Source of the DNA: Clarkia xantiana subsp. parviflora
Lineage: Eukaryota > Streptophyta > Magnoliopsida > Myrtales > Onagraceae
Length of the DNA stretch: 64,000 bases
Reading direction: 5' to 3'
NCBI GenBank assembly: GCA_036873135.1
Contig: JAPTYO010000008.1
Span: forward strand, 33,878,761 to 33,942,760
Below, piece after piece: positions 46,441 to 59,270 of the stretch. The position numbers and the translations under genes were made by a program. Under the pieces are notes generated by a model. It made no database searches. It was not told the DNA's origin and worked only from the letters and a program-made list of their open reading frames with translations. Position 1 is the first letter of the stretch, and each line of letters starts with the position of its first letter.

Positions 46441-47640
46441 TAATTATCAAGTACACGTTTTAATATCTCTACCTATATAATATTTCCTACTTTCGCACAA
46501 TGCGCGTATATTACTAATAAAAATAAAAGTTAATTGCAAATTCCTAGTTATAGTTTGGTTATTCAGAGTAATTCTTAGATGATTGTGTTACCAATTTTCT
46601 AAGTCATGTTTTTTTTTCGAAGAATCAATGGCTATGTCAAATAATTCGTCTAATATGAATGAACTTGCTCATTTGGCTTGCTCGGGATTAAAAAAATCGA
46701 AAAAAATTGATATAAAACAATGAAATTTAAAGGGCGAAGAACCTAAATAAAATCCAAAGTATAGGTCATGTTGTCCATTGTTCCCTCTACTTTTCTTGTT
46801 ATTCTATGTGCGGAGAATCACATTAATTGCTTTCACTTTTCCGTTCGATTTAGGCATTAAATTACTACTAAAACCGAAATATGGCATATACTTTTTAGAC
46901 TGCATTTAGGCTCTTAAAGGTTATTATTATTGTTGTTATATCAAAATTTAAGTCGAAATAACATTAAAAGTTAACGGCAAATTAGGTCAAAAAAGTGAAA
47001 ATCAACATATTTGATACTTCAAAAATCGAATAACAAAAAAAAAAAAGTTGAGAAACTAACTCGCAGCCTAACATATACAATTAGGACTATGTTTAGGTTC
47101 GTAACCCAGTATTAAATTAGGTGTTGGTATTATATTAATATTCAGGGAGAACTCCTTCGAAATAAAAAAGAGGAGCCAAAATAAAGTTTATCGAAGTAAT
47201 CTCATGGGTACTTAAATTCTACTATGAACTATATATACAAGAATGAAAATTCGTCAATTTATCAGCATTTTGATAACTAAAATGAAAAATAGTCTAGATA
47301 ATTTTTGTTTTATGAAAATTCTCCTAGCTTTGTAGTGCGGGTTAAAGCATCTGGGTTTGTATGAACCCAAACACGTGTTTAAGATGAGGTCGTGCCGAAA
47401 ATTAGAATTTCAGCCCTAGCTTCCTTTGAATGAGTGCAATCATTAGCACGCGGTCTGAGCCACTGCCATCTTGCAGATAGCACACGGTTTGCACCCATTG
47501 GCGGAATTTCAATTTTCAGCACTTGGTGTAAATTACCAGCACCAGGGTCTTCCTCCACCTATTTCGGTCGCACAAAATACATAAAAATTAATCCCTAAAA
47601 TAAATTTTATGAAATCTATCAATATTACTCTAAATCCCAA

Positions 47641-48597
47641 ACTTCCTATCAGTCCCCTATTTCAAAATCTCTAATTTTGTATCTCTTAAATGTACATCTT
47701 TCTCTCTCAATGGCTAATCGTGGTTATGATTGTTCTGCTGCATGACTTGGTGAAGGTAGTTCCGCTCCGTGAAGTATTTGACACAGAAAGGAACAGACAA
47801 GCGATTCTCTTCCCTACAAGAAGGGAACGCACAATGCAAGTTTTTCCCAAGAAGATACGATAAATTTTCTACACTCATACAATGTTTCTATTCGTGCATA
47901 TTAGATAATAAGATGCATAAATAGATTATACAGTCAAATTGATATAGCTTGGAAGCAAATTAAATTTATATTATTTTATGTTAAATTACAAAGTAAATAC
48001 TTAAAATAAAACATTAATTTTCGAAATAATTATTAAACAAATTGATATATATTAGTAAAAAATTATTTTTAAAAAATAAAAAGAAATATGATTTTATATT
48101 TGAAATTAATAAAAAGTAATTTTTGAAAAAATAAATTTGATGTTGGTCAAAAAAAGAATTATTTCATGTAAATCAGAATAATAATAATACCTACATTAAA
48201 AAAATTAAATCGAAATAGTTTTTTTTTAAGTGAAATCAATTGTCGATATGTTTTTTTTCTTCCAATAGTTGTGTTTATAATGCTATAAAAGAAAATATAA
48301 TCAATAATCGAAATAAAATTTCACTTTTTCAGTATTACTTGTTTAGTATTATTTGTTTAGTATAATGGTTACGAGGCATACGATGAAAACTTGTAAAGTT
48401 AGAGCGGGCTAATATGGGAAATAGATCACTACACAAGAGACTTTGTAGACCATACGGGGTTAGATTATGTGCTCTTGCATGACTCAGTGTAGAGGCGCGA
48501 CAAGAGACCAACAATTTTCACATCCCCCAAGAAGAGATGGCGATTACTCTCTAGGATTTCGTCATGATCCTAGGGTTACATAATAATTATTTGGCGA
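47641..48597. other. AT-rich spacer, nothing recognised
   Basis: Contains a short GC-richer segment (47690-47860) with AAGAAGGGAACGCAC and no ORF of note. Confidence 0.5.
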
Positions 48598-48600
48598 TAA

Positions 48601-50401
48601 GAGCACTTCCAATAGTAGTGCCTAGTGCCTAATTCCTAGTTCCATGTTGTAAATTTATTATTGTAGAGAGTGCCCAGTGCCTAGTGCCATTTACTGTTGG
48701 TCCCTACTGGTAATGATTAACTAGGCACTTGCATTTTCAATGGGAGTGCCTAGTTCCAATTTTTGCCACTGGACGGTGACTAGGCGCCACTAGGCGTGAC
48801 TAGGATTACTAATATTACTGTTTTGCCATTATTGAGTGAATAGTGAAGTGGGACAGTGCCTACTAGTAGGAACTCCCAAGTTACTGTTCATGTCGGTGCC
48901 AACTTTTTAATATTATTTTATTCGATTGTGTTGCTCATCTCTTTGATTGTATATATATTCAGTTACGCTAAGTCAGATAGACAAGAGCCGTAATCAGTCA
49001 TTTTGAATATTATGTAACATAAATAACGACACGAACCAAAATTACTACTTTTTAACGTTGAATCAATTTCGAAATTTCCATATCTAATTTGTTTATATGT
49101 TACCATGTTGAATAACCGTTAATTCTAAATTTTGAAATAGTATAACATTTCAAATTATTAAATATGGAAAATAATTACTACAAAATATTATATTATTTTA
49201 ATGCATATATATTTTTATATATTTTACGTATTATATTATATTATATTATTATATGAAAGAAATATATCTTTTACGATAAATTATTATAAAAATTATACTT
49301 TTAGAATGATGTATATATAATATATTTCTAATTTACATATATTGGAAATCATATATAAAAACACATGATTAATGCAATAATCAATTTACTAATATGATCA
49401 TGGATGTACATAAACGTGAATATGTTGATGATGTTGAATTAAGATATGTCAATCAACGTACAACAGATATACACTGATTATGGTGAAATAATAGATTCAA
49501 TGAATTTGATTGATCAATGTTATTATATCAACAATTATACTTATCAATCATTCTGCATGCCGCATGGGGACTGCACCTAATAGTAATTTTACCTTGGTCA
49601 AGTAACGTATAATTATTGCAATGAATTGACAATAGAGAACTATGGATATGCACGAACCGGTCGGGCCTGAATATGTTCCGAACTGGATTGGTACTAATTA
49701 AAACAGTATGGTCCGGTCTGGACTGAATTTGAAATTAGCACTAAAAATTCTGGACCGATTTTGGACTGGAACTGTAAAAAAAGTCTGGTTCGGTTCAAAA
49801 CTGGTCCGACCCATTTTCCTATACAAATTTACCCTAACTAAAAAAAAAAACGAAAAACCGATCCTCCGACAAAACTGATCCAGTTAAAAACCAGTTCAAA
49901 ACAGTCTGGTCCAGTCAAAAATCAATTTTTTAAGAAGTATATTACTGGTTTTTGGCCTGGTTTTCCTCTCGCATAATTGGTCTGTTTGGAACCGGTCCAG
50001 TCTATACCAGTTCCGAACCGGTTATTTTCTTATCCCTATAGAATGTAAATTTTTATTTAAAAATTCAATTACATTTTTATAATTTTGTATATATTTTCCC
50101 TATTTTTTTTTTAATTAAAACATCTAATACTTGAATCTCATTATTTATTCATGTCCGTATTTGTAAAAAAATATGAATATATAATTTATATATAATGATA
50201 TATAATGCAAAAATTATATTTAAATTATGAAATTATGTGGGTCCTAATGTAGAAGTGGAACTTGGCCTCCACTACTGGAGAGAGTGCCAATTTTACAATG
50301 TCATTTACTGTAGCAAATACTGTAGCAGTGCCACTTTGATGAGTTGGCAGTGACGTGGCTGCTGATGTGGAGGCACTAGGCACTTCCTATTGGAAGTGCT
50401 C
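48601..50401. mobile_element. Element with perfect TIRs and TAA duplication, 1.8 kb (Harbinger-like)
   Basis: GAGCACTTCCAATAG at the left end is matched exactly in inverse at the right end (CTATTGGAAGTGCTC). TAA flanks both sides (48598-48600 and 50402-50404). Subterminal GTGCCTAGTGCC / GGCACTAGGCAC blocks also mirror each other. No transposase was found in it. A GGTCCGG/CCGGTTC-rich patch at 49650-50040, itself with imperfect inverted edges (TATGGATA ... TATCCCTATA), may be a second insertion. Confidence 0.85.
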
Positions 50402-50423
50402 TAAAAGACTAGTAGAAGAATGC

Positions 50424-50748
50424 CACTACAAGAAAAAACATGAGTAAACACCGATTTGGTTCACACGGGTGTGGATGTATGTAAATCCGCTATGATTGCA
50501 AACTATATACATACCAAGTTGTTGAAAATTTTGAAAAGTTGTATGCATTCGGATTCCATACAAAGTACATACCGACAATAAAACAGTGTGGAAATTGTAT
50601 TAATAATTCTTCATGTACACAATGATTGAATACCCCATATATTTTGATGTGTTTTTTTGTCGGTGTCGAGTTAGTTCAAGTCAATAAACCGTGTGGAGTT
50701 GGAGTGCAGTTTGCACATTTTTTAATATGTGCTAACACATGTACTACA
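50424..50748. mobile_element. CACTA element 2, left end
   Basis: Starts CACTACAAGAAAAAACATGA. Subterminal region has repeated TGTGGA / CACACGG motifs and ends in TGCTAACACATGTACTACA, where a copia element interrupts it. The same subterminal phrases (GTGTGGA-TTGGAGTG-TTTGCACA, TGTTGACACAT) reappear at 60490-60850, supporting continuation of this element beyond the insertions. The right terminus was not found in the window. Confidence 0.75.
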
Positions 50749-51050
50749 TGTTGGAGTTGTGGTTCGAAACCAGGACCTTGAGAAGAAGAAGATGGCACGT
50801 TTCTTTTGAATTTCCGTTAAAACCGTTGAGATCCGGTTCAGTAGAGCCGTTTGGAAGACGGTCTGATCTCCAAGTCCGGTTCGATTGTTCTTCAGTTCAG
50901 CTACTTCAAGTAATAAATAACATTTTCTTCTTTATTTCATTTTTCTTTGTTCAATTCGATTCGTTCTGTTGTTTGATCCAATCCATTTACATTCAGAGAG
51001 TTCATTTGAGAGTGTTTGAAGAATTCAAAACCTATAACTCAGTTTCCACA
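50749..51050 (+). repeat. Copia 5' LTR with internal deletion
   Basis: 302 bp, starting TGTTGGAGTTGTGGTTCG and ending TTTCCACA. Compared with the 3' LTR it lacks about 158 bp between AGCTACT and AAGTAAT; a CAAG-like microhomology sits at the join. Confidence 0.9.
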
Positions 51051-51103
51051 AGTGGTATTAGAGCCCAAGGTTAGGAAAATCGAAATTTCCTGCAACCCTG
51101 AAA

Positions 51104-52130
51104 ATGACAGAAGGCAGTTCAAGCTTGTTTGGGTTAGAAATACCCAAGTATGATGGAGATTATGCTTACTGGAGTACTGTCATGGAGAATTTGTTGCGAG
51201 CAAAGTAGTTTTGGGAGGTTGTCAAAGATGGAATTGGAGCTGCGACTGAAGCAAACTACAAGCAAAGGAAGCTTATTGACATGAAGGCAAAATGTTTGTT
51301 GTTTCAAGTAGTTGATAGAGGTGCCCTCTCAACCATCATCAATAAGGATACGTCAAAAGATATTTGGCTATCAATGAAGAATAAGGGAACTGGGTCTGAG
51401 AGAGTTCAAAAGGCTCAGTTGCATGCACTCATAAGGGAATTCGAACTCCTACAGATGAAGGAAGGAGAAAGGGTGTTTAATTACTGTATGAGAGTCATGG
51501 AGATTTGCACGAAGATGAGGATCAATGGAGAAGCATTGACAGACAAGCTAATAGTTGAGAAAATCCCGAGGTCAGGATCTTGTGTTAATCTCAATTACAG
51601 AAGCCAAAGATCTGGAGTCTCTAACATTAGATGAGTTACAAAGCTCACTAATTCTTCATGAGCAGGTGCTGAATAGGAATTAAGACACAGAAGAACAAGC
51701 CCTAACAACATGTGAAAGGAATCAATTCAATAAGAAGAGAGGTTCTTTTCGTGGAAGGAGCAGAGGTGGCTCAGGAAGGAGTCAAAGCTCAAGGATTCAT
51801 GAAGAAGAGGATGAGAAGAAGAACTTTGACAGAGGGAGCATCAGCTCAGTTCAAAGGGGTAACTCACATAGTAGAGGGAGAGGTCGTGGCAGAGGAGGCA
51901 AATCTCAGGTTGAATGCTATAGGTGTCATCGTTTATGGAACTACAAATTAGAGTGCTATGCAAAGCTACCTGAGAGGAAAGAGGAGCATTCAAATTTTAC
52001 TGATGAGAAGGAGTTGCTGCTGATGGCAGTGAATGAAGGAGAGCCTAGTCAAACCAGCAATGATATTTGGTTTCTGGTCCCAGGTGGCAGTAACCATCAG
52101 GTAACAAGGAGGTTTTTGACTCATTAGATG
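51104..52130 (+). pseudogene. Copia gag and protease region, broken
   Basis: From ATG at 51104: MTEGSSSLFGLEIPKYDGDY, a TAG at 51206-51208, then SKDIWLSMKNKGTGSERVQK and EICTKMRINGEALTDK. Compared with the copy at 58452, a short deletion follows VEKI near 51570 and shifts the frame. The zinc knuckle reads CYRCHRLWNYKLEC with its histidine changed, and the protease motif reads VPGGSNH where LDSGCSNH-type is expected, so the catalytic Asp is lost. Later sequence (GNNSGVPVKGRGHIRV...VLYVPALTTNLLSVGQL, to 52390) fits the protease-integrase linker. Confidence 0.85.
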
Positions 52131-52739
52131 AAGGCTATCAGTCAAGGGTTGTGTTTGGCAACAACTCAGGTGTTCCAGTCAAAGGAAGAGGGCATATCAG
52201 AGTCAAGTCAGAGAATGACTCAGTTGAAATAATTAGAGATGTGTTATATGTACCTGCACTCACCACCAATTTGCTAAGTGTAGGACAACTTCAAGAATTT
52301 GGCTATGCAATGGTGATAGATGATAAATGCTTTGATATCTACAATGATAAGCATGATTTCATCTTTACCTCGAAGCTGACAGAGAAGAGACTTATAAATG
52401 TTTATTATTGTAGAGAGGTTGGAGAGTATGAAGAGAGCAATCCTTTCAATATACTAAATATAATGAGAATGTTTGCTTAACCATTACAATAGTGGAGACT
52501 CCTTTATATAGGAGACCTCATGGGCTAATATGAAAACCCTAGTAAACATTAGGGACTTGAATGTATATACTAGAACTAAGACAACTTAGCATAATTAGAT
52601 ATTAGTCCCCATACATATAATAACCCAATATTCCCCCATCTTCTTCTTCTTCCTTCTTCAATCCGAAGCGCATCACCAATCTTCAACAATTCAAACCGAA
52701 ACAAAAGTAATCTTCAAAACCGAGCTACAAAGCTCCAAT

Positions 52740-53165
52740 CTTCAATAATGAAAGCTCTAAGGCTTCATTATCCATCACCAAGATCAAATTCAACAAAACT
52801 TGCAATCTTGAACAAACCAATAAAAGACGAAGCTCCAATGCTTCAATCTTCAACAACCAAAAGACGAAGCCACATGCTCCAATCTTCAACAAACCAACAA
52901 GACGAAGCCACATGCTCCAATCTGCAACAAACCAACAAGACGAAGCTCCAATGCTCCAATCTTCAATAACCAAAAGACGAAGCCACATGCTCCAATCTTC
53001 AACAAGCCAACAAGACGAAGCCACATGCTCCAATCTGCAACAAACCAACAAGACGAAGCTCCAATGTTCCAGTCTTCATCAAACCAACATGAAGGACGAA
53101 GCTCCAATGCTTCAATCCTCAACAACCCAACAAAAGACGAAGCCACATGCTCCAATCTTCAAACT
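52740..53165. repeat. Tandem repeat in the nested element
   Basis: Irregular copies of CAAGACGAAGC(C/T)(A/C)CATGCTCCAATCT in a higher-order unit of about 113 bp. On the - strand it gives ORFs with repeated GLLKIGACGF-like runs, which are repeat artefacts unless shown otherwise. Confidence 0.85.
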
Positions 53166-53489
53166 ATTATACAACTCCATAACTCAGCTGAAGCAACAAA
53201 GAGCAACACAATGCTCCACTACAATACACCAAGGTACATTTAAACCCGGTCTTCAAAATGCCAATGTATCAAAACCCGGTCTTCACAAAAAAGGCCCTTG
53301 AAAATCCAATTTCGAATGGCCCACAATCTTCAAAAATCTGTCCTCAAAACAGCTCCATGCTCCAATCAACAACAAAACCAGCTGAAATCCAGAAATCCAA
53401 GAGCCAAAGCAAGCAGCAAATGCCATAAAAAGCTCAAATAATCCAGCTAGACATTTCATCGAACACCTTAAGTGCAAACCAGATTTTGC

Positions 53490-54180
<691 letters not shown>

Positions 54181-54214
54181 GATCCTCAGTTTTCTGTCGA
54201 ATCTTGTAATAATC

Positions 54215-54640
54215 ATGTCGAATCAACTCGAAACCATTCAAAAAACCATGATTCAATGCTTTAAGCAAACCAGTAGCAGCAGCCAATCGAGATTCCAACT
54301 TGAATTTCGTAGTCCCTATAATGAGAAGAACCTGCAATCTCTTCTTCGTCGGAGAAGGAGATGTCTTTACAGTACCAAGAAACCCAGAAATTTCCAGTCT
54401 TTATTAGTGCTCTGTAATCTGCTCGAAGAACACGGGCTGTTCTGGGAGGACAGTGAGGTAGATTCTCTGATTTCAAAGGAAAATGCAACGGATTGGACCT
54501 CCGGCGACGGAATCTCCGATGGATGGTTGATTGACGCAAGAACAGAAGCTTTCGATAGAATTTTGAATGTAAAATCGCGGTTTGATTCCTGCACTCTCAT
54601 TGCTGTTTTAGCTGCGAACAACTTCGATAGATTTGTGTGA
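54215..54640 (+). other. 141-codon ORF near the nested element's primer site, doubtful
   Basis: Reads antisense to the element. Contains FQLEFRSPYNEKN, LRRRRRC and SGDGISDGWLIDARTEA. The - strand also has an overlapping open stretch (54367-54621). Neither is recognised. The antisense position and unknown sequence make it a weak gene candidate. Confidence 0.2.
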
Positions 54641-55063
54641 AAGGTTCATTTTCAGAGAGATAAGGCATGGATGACTCAGGTCACGACAGTGGCTTGCCTC
54701 TCCAAAGCTGCAAAAATCCAGGATATTCAAGTTCTGCTGCTAATCGACCTCCAAGTGGATACGATAGGAATTGAGTAAATCCAACTTAAAAAAATTAAAT
54801 CTACTGATCGGTGGCTCTGATACCATATAAATGTTTATTATTGTAGAGATGTTGGAGAGTATGAAGAGAGCAATCCTTTCAATATACTAAACATAATGAG
54901 AATGTTTGTTTAACCATTACAATAGTGGAGGCTCCTTTATATAGGAGACCTCATGGGCTAATATGAAAACCCTAGTAAACATTAGGGACTAGAATGTATA
55001 TACTAGAACTAAGACAACTTAGCATAATTAGATATTAGTCCCCATACATATAATAACCCAATA

Positions 55064-56166
55064 AGACTCTTTCCATTCAAGTTAAGCATTATGCACAATT
55101 GCTTGCTTGTCAAAGAAGGGCCAGCTGAGAGCTTAGGTGATGCATCGTGGCTTTGGCACCTGAGGATGGGACATCTTGGTTTCAGTGGACTTAAAACATT
55201 GAAATCTTAGAACATGGTGCTAGGATTACCTGAGATAGAGGAGAAGAAGCAACTGTGTGAAACCTCTGTCTTAAGCAAACAAAGCAAGGATTCTTTCCCA
55301 AGTGGACCTGCAGGGAGATCTAATGAAGTATTGCAAATCATTCACACACACATATGTGGCCCTATCTCACCTGAGACCAATGGAGGAAAGAGATATTTCA
55401 TCTCTTTCATATATGATTACTCGAGGAAGGCTTTGGTTTACATCCTCTCAGCTAAGTCAGATGCCCTAGATGCATTTAAAGCCTTTAAAACTCAAGTGGA
55501 AGCTCAGTCAAGGAAGAAAATATTGTGCTTAAGATCTGACAGAGGAGGAGAGTATTGCTCCACAGAGTTTGAACTCTTTTGCAAGCATAGGGGAATCAAA
55601 GACAGAAGACTGCCCCACACACTCCTGAGCAAAATGGAGTTGTAGTGAGAAAGAAAAGGACTGTCATTAACATGGTGAGGAGTATAATGAAGGCAAGGAA
55701 TGTCCCTAAGTCATTCTGGGCATAAGCAGTGGTGTGGAGTTTCTTCTTGCTGAATAGGTTCCCAACTAGTGGAGTAGAGAAGATTACACCTCAGTAGGCT
55801 TGGTCAGGCAAAAAGCCCTCAGTGGAGAGCTTTAGGGTGTTTGGAGGCATTGCATCTGCATTAGTACCTGGGCACAAAGAGAAACTTGATGACAGGAGTC
55901 AAAAATGCATCTTCCTAGGCATCAGTGAGGAGTCCAAGGCATACAAGCTCTATGATCCTATAGGGAAGAGGATCATTATCAGTAGGAATGTGGTGAACAA
56001 TGAATCAGCATCATGGAATTGGGGTTCATCCAGGACTGATTGGAAGCTCATTGTTGCAGACTTCGAATAAGAGCAACCTGTAGATGCTCAAACTCAAAAC
56101 CAAGGACAGGAGGATGAATAGGAGCAAGGAGATCAATCCTCAGTTCACTCATCAAGTTCAAGCAAC
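55064..56166 (+). pseudogene. Copia integrase region, broken
   Basis: WLWHLRMGHLGFSGLK (GAG-pre-integrase), then [34 protein letters not shown] and a frameshift before PHTPEQNGV. Of the DDE triad, the first Asp appears as His in IHTHICGP, the second is kept in SDRGGEY, and the Glu position reads Val in NGVVVRKKR. The zinc-binding cysteines near CETSVLS are also altered. Stops are seen near 55208, 55722 and 55798. ORF 55822-56070 (SFRVFGGIASALVPGHKEKL) is the C-terminal part. Confidence 0.85.
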
Positions 56167-57255
56167 ATGCAGAATGCTAGGGAAGAGCTTGAAGTAGTCC
56201 AGTATCAAGGGAGGCTACATGAGTGTAGCAGGCAGGTGCAGACACAGCTCAACTCAGGTGAGTTTGTCACTGAGAAAAGGGGAGTCAAAAGACCAGTGTG
56301 GTTCAAAGATCATGAGGTAAATGCACCTGGGATTCATAGGTCAGACTTTATTACATATTATTGTCTGTTCTCTGATTGCGATCCCCTAGATTTTCACTCT
56401 GCAAATGAAAGTGAAAAATGGAGAATAGCTATGGAAGCTGAGATAGATTCCATAGAAAAGAATAGGACCTGGGAGTTAGTCAAATTGCCTCAGGATCATA
56501 AGTCAATTGGTGTCAAATGGGTTAAGACTAAACTCAATCAAAATGGAGAAATTGACAAATATAAAGCCAGGTTAAAAGCTAAAGGCTATAAGCAATCCTA
56601 CGGTATTGACTGCACTGAAGTCTTTGCACCTGTGGCTTGGTTAGACACCATTAGACTTGTTATCTCCTTAGCTGCTCAAAATGGATGGTCACTCTTTCAA
56701 CTTGATGTCAAATCTGCATTCTTACATGGAAACCAGAGAGAGGAAGTCTATATTGATCAACCATTAGGCTTTGAAGTTAAGGGTAAAGAAAATTGGGTCT
56801 ATAGATTGAAGAAGGCTCTGTATGGATTAAAACAAGCTCCTAGAGCTTGGTATAGCAGGTTAGAGGGTCATCTATTGAAGTCCGGGTTTCAGAAGTGTCC
56901 CTACGAGCACACACTCTTCACCAAGCAAAGCAGTGAAGATAGGATCTTAATTGTATGTGTCTATGTTGATGACTTGATTTTCACTGGAAATTGCCCCAAG
57001 TTATGTGAAGAATTCAAGTACAGTATGATGAATGAGTTTGAGATGACATATTTAGGCCTTTTACATTACTTTCTTGGTCTAGAAGTCAAGCAGCATAGGG
57101 ATGGTGTTTTCGTGTGTCAAAAGAAATATGCAGCAGAAGTCCTTAAGAGGTTCAAGATGGATGAATTCGATCCAGTTAGCACTCCAATCAAGTTAGGGAA
57201 CAAACTCACCAGAGAAGGGTCAGGGGAGAAGGTGGATAAAACCTTTTATAGGTAG
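56167..57255 (+). pseudogene. Copia reverse transcriptase, near-intact block
   Basis: Open for 362 codons. Contains WRIAMEAEIDSIEKNRTWEL, KARLKAKGYKQSYGID, FQLDVKSAFLHG, YGLKQAPRAWYSRL and the catalytic YVDD (VCVYVDDLIF) plus LGLEVKQH. It ends at a TAG (57253-57255) placed in the normal FYRQLIGSLMYL junction, and the same frame continues into RNase H, so a single stop separates the two. Confidence 0.92.
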
Positions 57256-57270
57256 TTAATTGGAAGCTTA

Positions 57271-57912
57271 ATGTACTTAACAGCTACTAGGCCAGACATT
57301 CAGTGTGCAGTGAGGTTAGTTAGTCGTTTCATGGAGAATCCAACTGAAATGCATCTTTTTGCAATCAAGAGGATCCTCAGATATGTGCAAGGAACCAAGG
57401 AATTTGGTTTGCATTATCAAGCTTCTGGAAATTCCAATATCATTGCCTATGCTGATAGTGACTTTGCAGGATCCAAGCACAATGGGAGAAGCACCACAGG
57501 CTATGCTCTTCTAATGAGCAATGCAGCTGTAATCTGGTCCTCGAAGAAGCAGGCAATAGTCACTCTTTCAACTACTGAAGCTGAGTATGTGGCAAGCTCA
57601 ATGTGTGGATGTTACATCATTTGGGTGAGGAGAATCCTAGAGTTTCTGCAACACAAGGAGGAGGGAGCAACCACAATTTACTGTGATAATGAATCAGCAG
57701 TCAAATTGGCAAAGAATCCATTGCTTTATGGAATGAGCAAGCACATTGATGTACGGAGGTTCTTCCTCAGAGAACTAGTCAGCGAAGGAGTAATTGAAGT
57801 GAAGTCTTGCAGGAGTAAGGATCAGTTTGCAGACATATTAACGAAGGGACTAAAGTGTGCTGATTTCGAACATCAAAAGAATCAATTAGGTGTTTGTAAA
57901 CTGAATTTGTAA
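57271..57912 (+). pseudogene. Copia RNase H block
   Basis: Same frame as the reverse transcriptase after one stop. Contains YLTATRPDIQCAV, YADSDFAGSKHNGRSTTGY, STTEAEYVA, YCDNESAVKLAKNP and KHIDVRRFFLREL, all usual for copia RNase H, and ends at a normal stop 25 bases before the 3' LTR. Confidence 0.93.
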
Positions 57913-57937
57913 GTAAAAAGTTCAGTTTAAGGGAGAG

Positions 57938-58398
57938 TGTTGGAGTTGTGGTTCGAAACCAGGACCTTGAGAAGAAGAAGATGGCACGTTTCTTTTGAAT
58001 TTCCGTTAAAACCGTTGAGATCCGGTTCAGTAGAGCGGTTCGGAAGACGGTCTTATCTCCAAGTCCGGTTCGATTGTTCTTCAGTTCAGCTACTGCAATT
58101 TTCGCGGAACGGTACCAGATTTCCAGCTGATTTCGTGCGATTTTCTATTTGTTACTGTTGATTGATTTGTGGGTCTGTTTAGTGATGTAGTGGGTCTGTA
58201 ATTACCGCAATTAGGTTGGCTATAAATCCTTTGTAACTTGTCAATTTTATTACTCAAGTAATCAATAACATTTTCTTCTTCATTTCGTTTTTCTTTGTTC
58301 AATTCGATTCTTTCTGTTGTTTGATCCAATCCATTTACATTCAGAGAGTTCATTTGAGTGTCTGTGAGGAATTTGAAACCTATAACTCAGTTTCCACA
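57938..58398 (+). repeat. Copia 3' LTR, shared with a second copy
   Basis: 461 bp. It is followed not by a target duplication but by another primer site (TGGTATCAGAGC at 58401) and gag, so it acts as the 5' LTR of a second, truncated copy. Confidence 0.92.
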
Positions 58399-58945
58399 AG
58401 TGGTATCAGAGCCCGAGGTTAGGAAAATCGAAATTTCCTACAATCCTGAAAATGACAGAAGGCAGTTCAAGCTTGTTTGGGTTAGAAATACCCAAGTATG
58501 ATGGAGATTATACTTATTGGAGTACTGTCATTGAGAATTTGCTGCGAGCAAAGGAGTTTTGGGAGGCTGCCGAAGATGGAATTGGAGCTGCGACTGAAGC
58601 AAACTACAAACAAAAGAAGCTTATTGACATGAAGGCAAAGGGTCTGTTGTTTCAAGCAATTGATAGAGCTACCCTCTCAACCATCATCAATTAGGATACG
58701 TCAAAAGATATTTGGCTATCAATGAATAGGAAGGGAATTGGGCCTGAGAGAGTTCAAAAGGCTCAGTTGCATGCACTCAAAAGGGAATTCGAACTCCTAT
58801 ATATGAAGGAGGGAGAAAGGGTGCTTGATTACTCTATGAGAGTCATGGAGATTTGCACGCAGATGAGGATCAATGGAGAAGCATTGACAGACAAGCTAAT
58901 AGTTGAGAAAATCCTGAGGTCCTTAACACACAAGTGGGATCTTGT
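58399..58945 (+). pseudogene. Second copia copy: primer site and truncated gag
   Basis: Primer site, leader and gag from ATG at 58452 (MTEGSSSLFGLEIPKYDGDY) with a TAG at 58693-58695 (after STIIN), continuing SKDIWLSMNRKGIGPE and EKILRSLTHKWDLVV to an abrupt end. Beyond about 58945 the sequence is AT-rich and resembles the CACTA subterminal DNA. Confidence 0.85.
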
Positions 58946-59231
58946 GGTATATATATTACCATATAACACATATTGTTATACTATTGCAAAAACTTGTACA
59001 TATGGACATATACTTGCACCCCTAGTACATGTGTTACATATAAACTATTCTGCACCTCATTATGTTCATTTAAGAAAATAGTATTAAAATTCTCATTTGA
59101 GTTTATAGATAATATAGCAACGTTATTACAAAAAAATTATTTTGAAGATCTCCAATCACTATATCATAAACCTTAAACCATTATTCTCTAAATCATAAAT
59201 CAATATATATATCATAAATCACTATATCCTC

Positions 59232-59270
<39 letters not shown>

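Larger units (their letters stand above)
42688..47640. repeat. Direct-repeat array of about 0.6-0.7 kb units interrupted by LTRs
   Basis: Unit A (ATAGCAATAATTAGGGA ... GAGGAGCCAAAA ... TTCGGTCGCACAGAATACAT) occurs at about 42688-43391, 45230-45843 and 47130-47640. Unit B (TAGGTCATGTTGTCCATTGT ... TTTTCCTTTCGATTTAGGCA) occurs at about 44590-45235 and 46520-47134. Both end in the same tail (AAAATTTAAGTCAAAATAAC ... TTAGGTTCTTAACCCAGT). No coding sequence was recognised. Copies differ by a few percent to ten percent by eye. Confidence 0.85.

Noticed and set aside
52725..53301. Long ORFs on both strands with repeated motifs
   Set aside because: They are translations of a tandem repeat that is open in several frames; no start context or family match.
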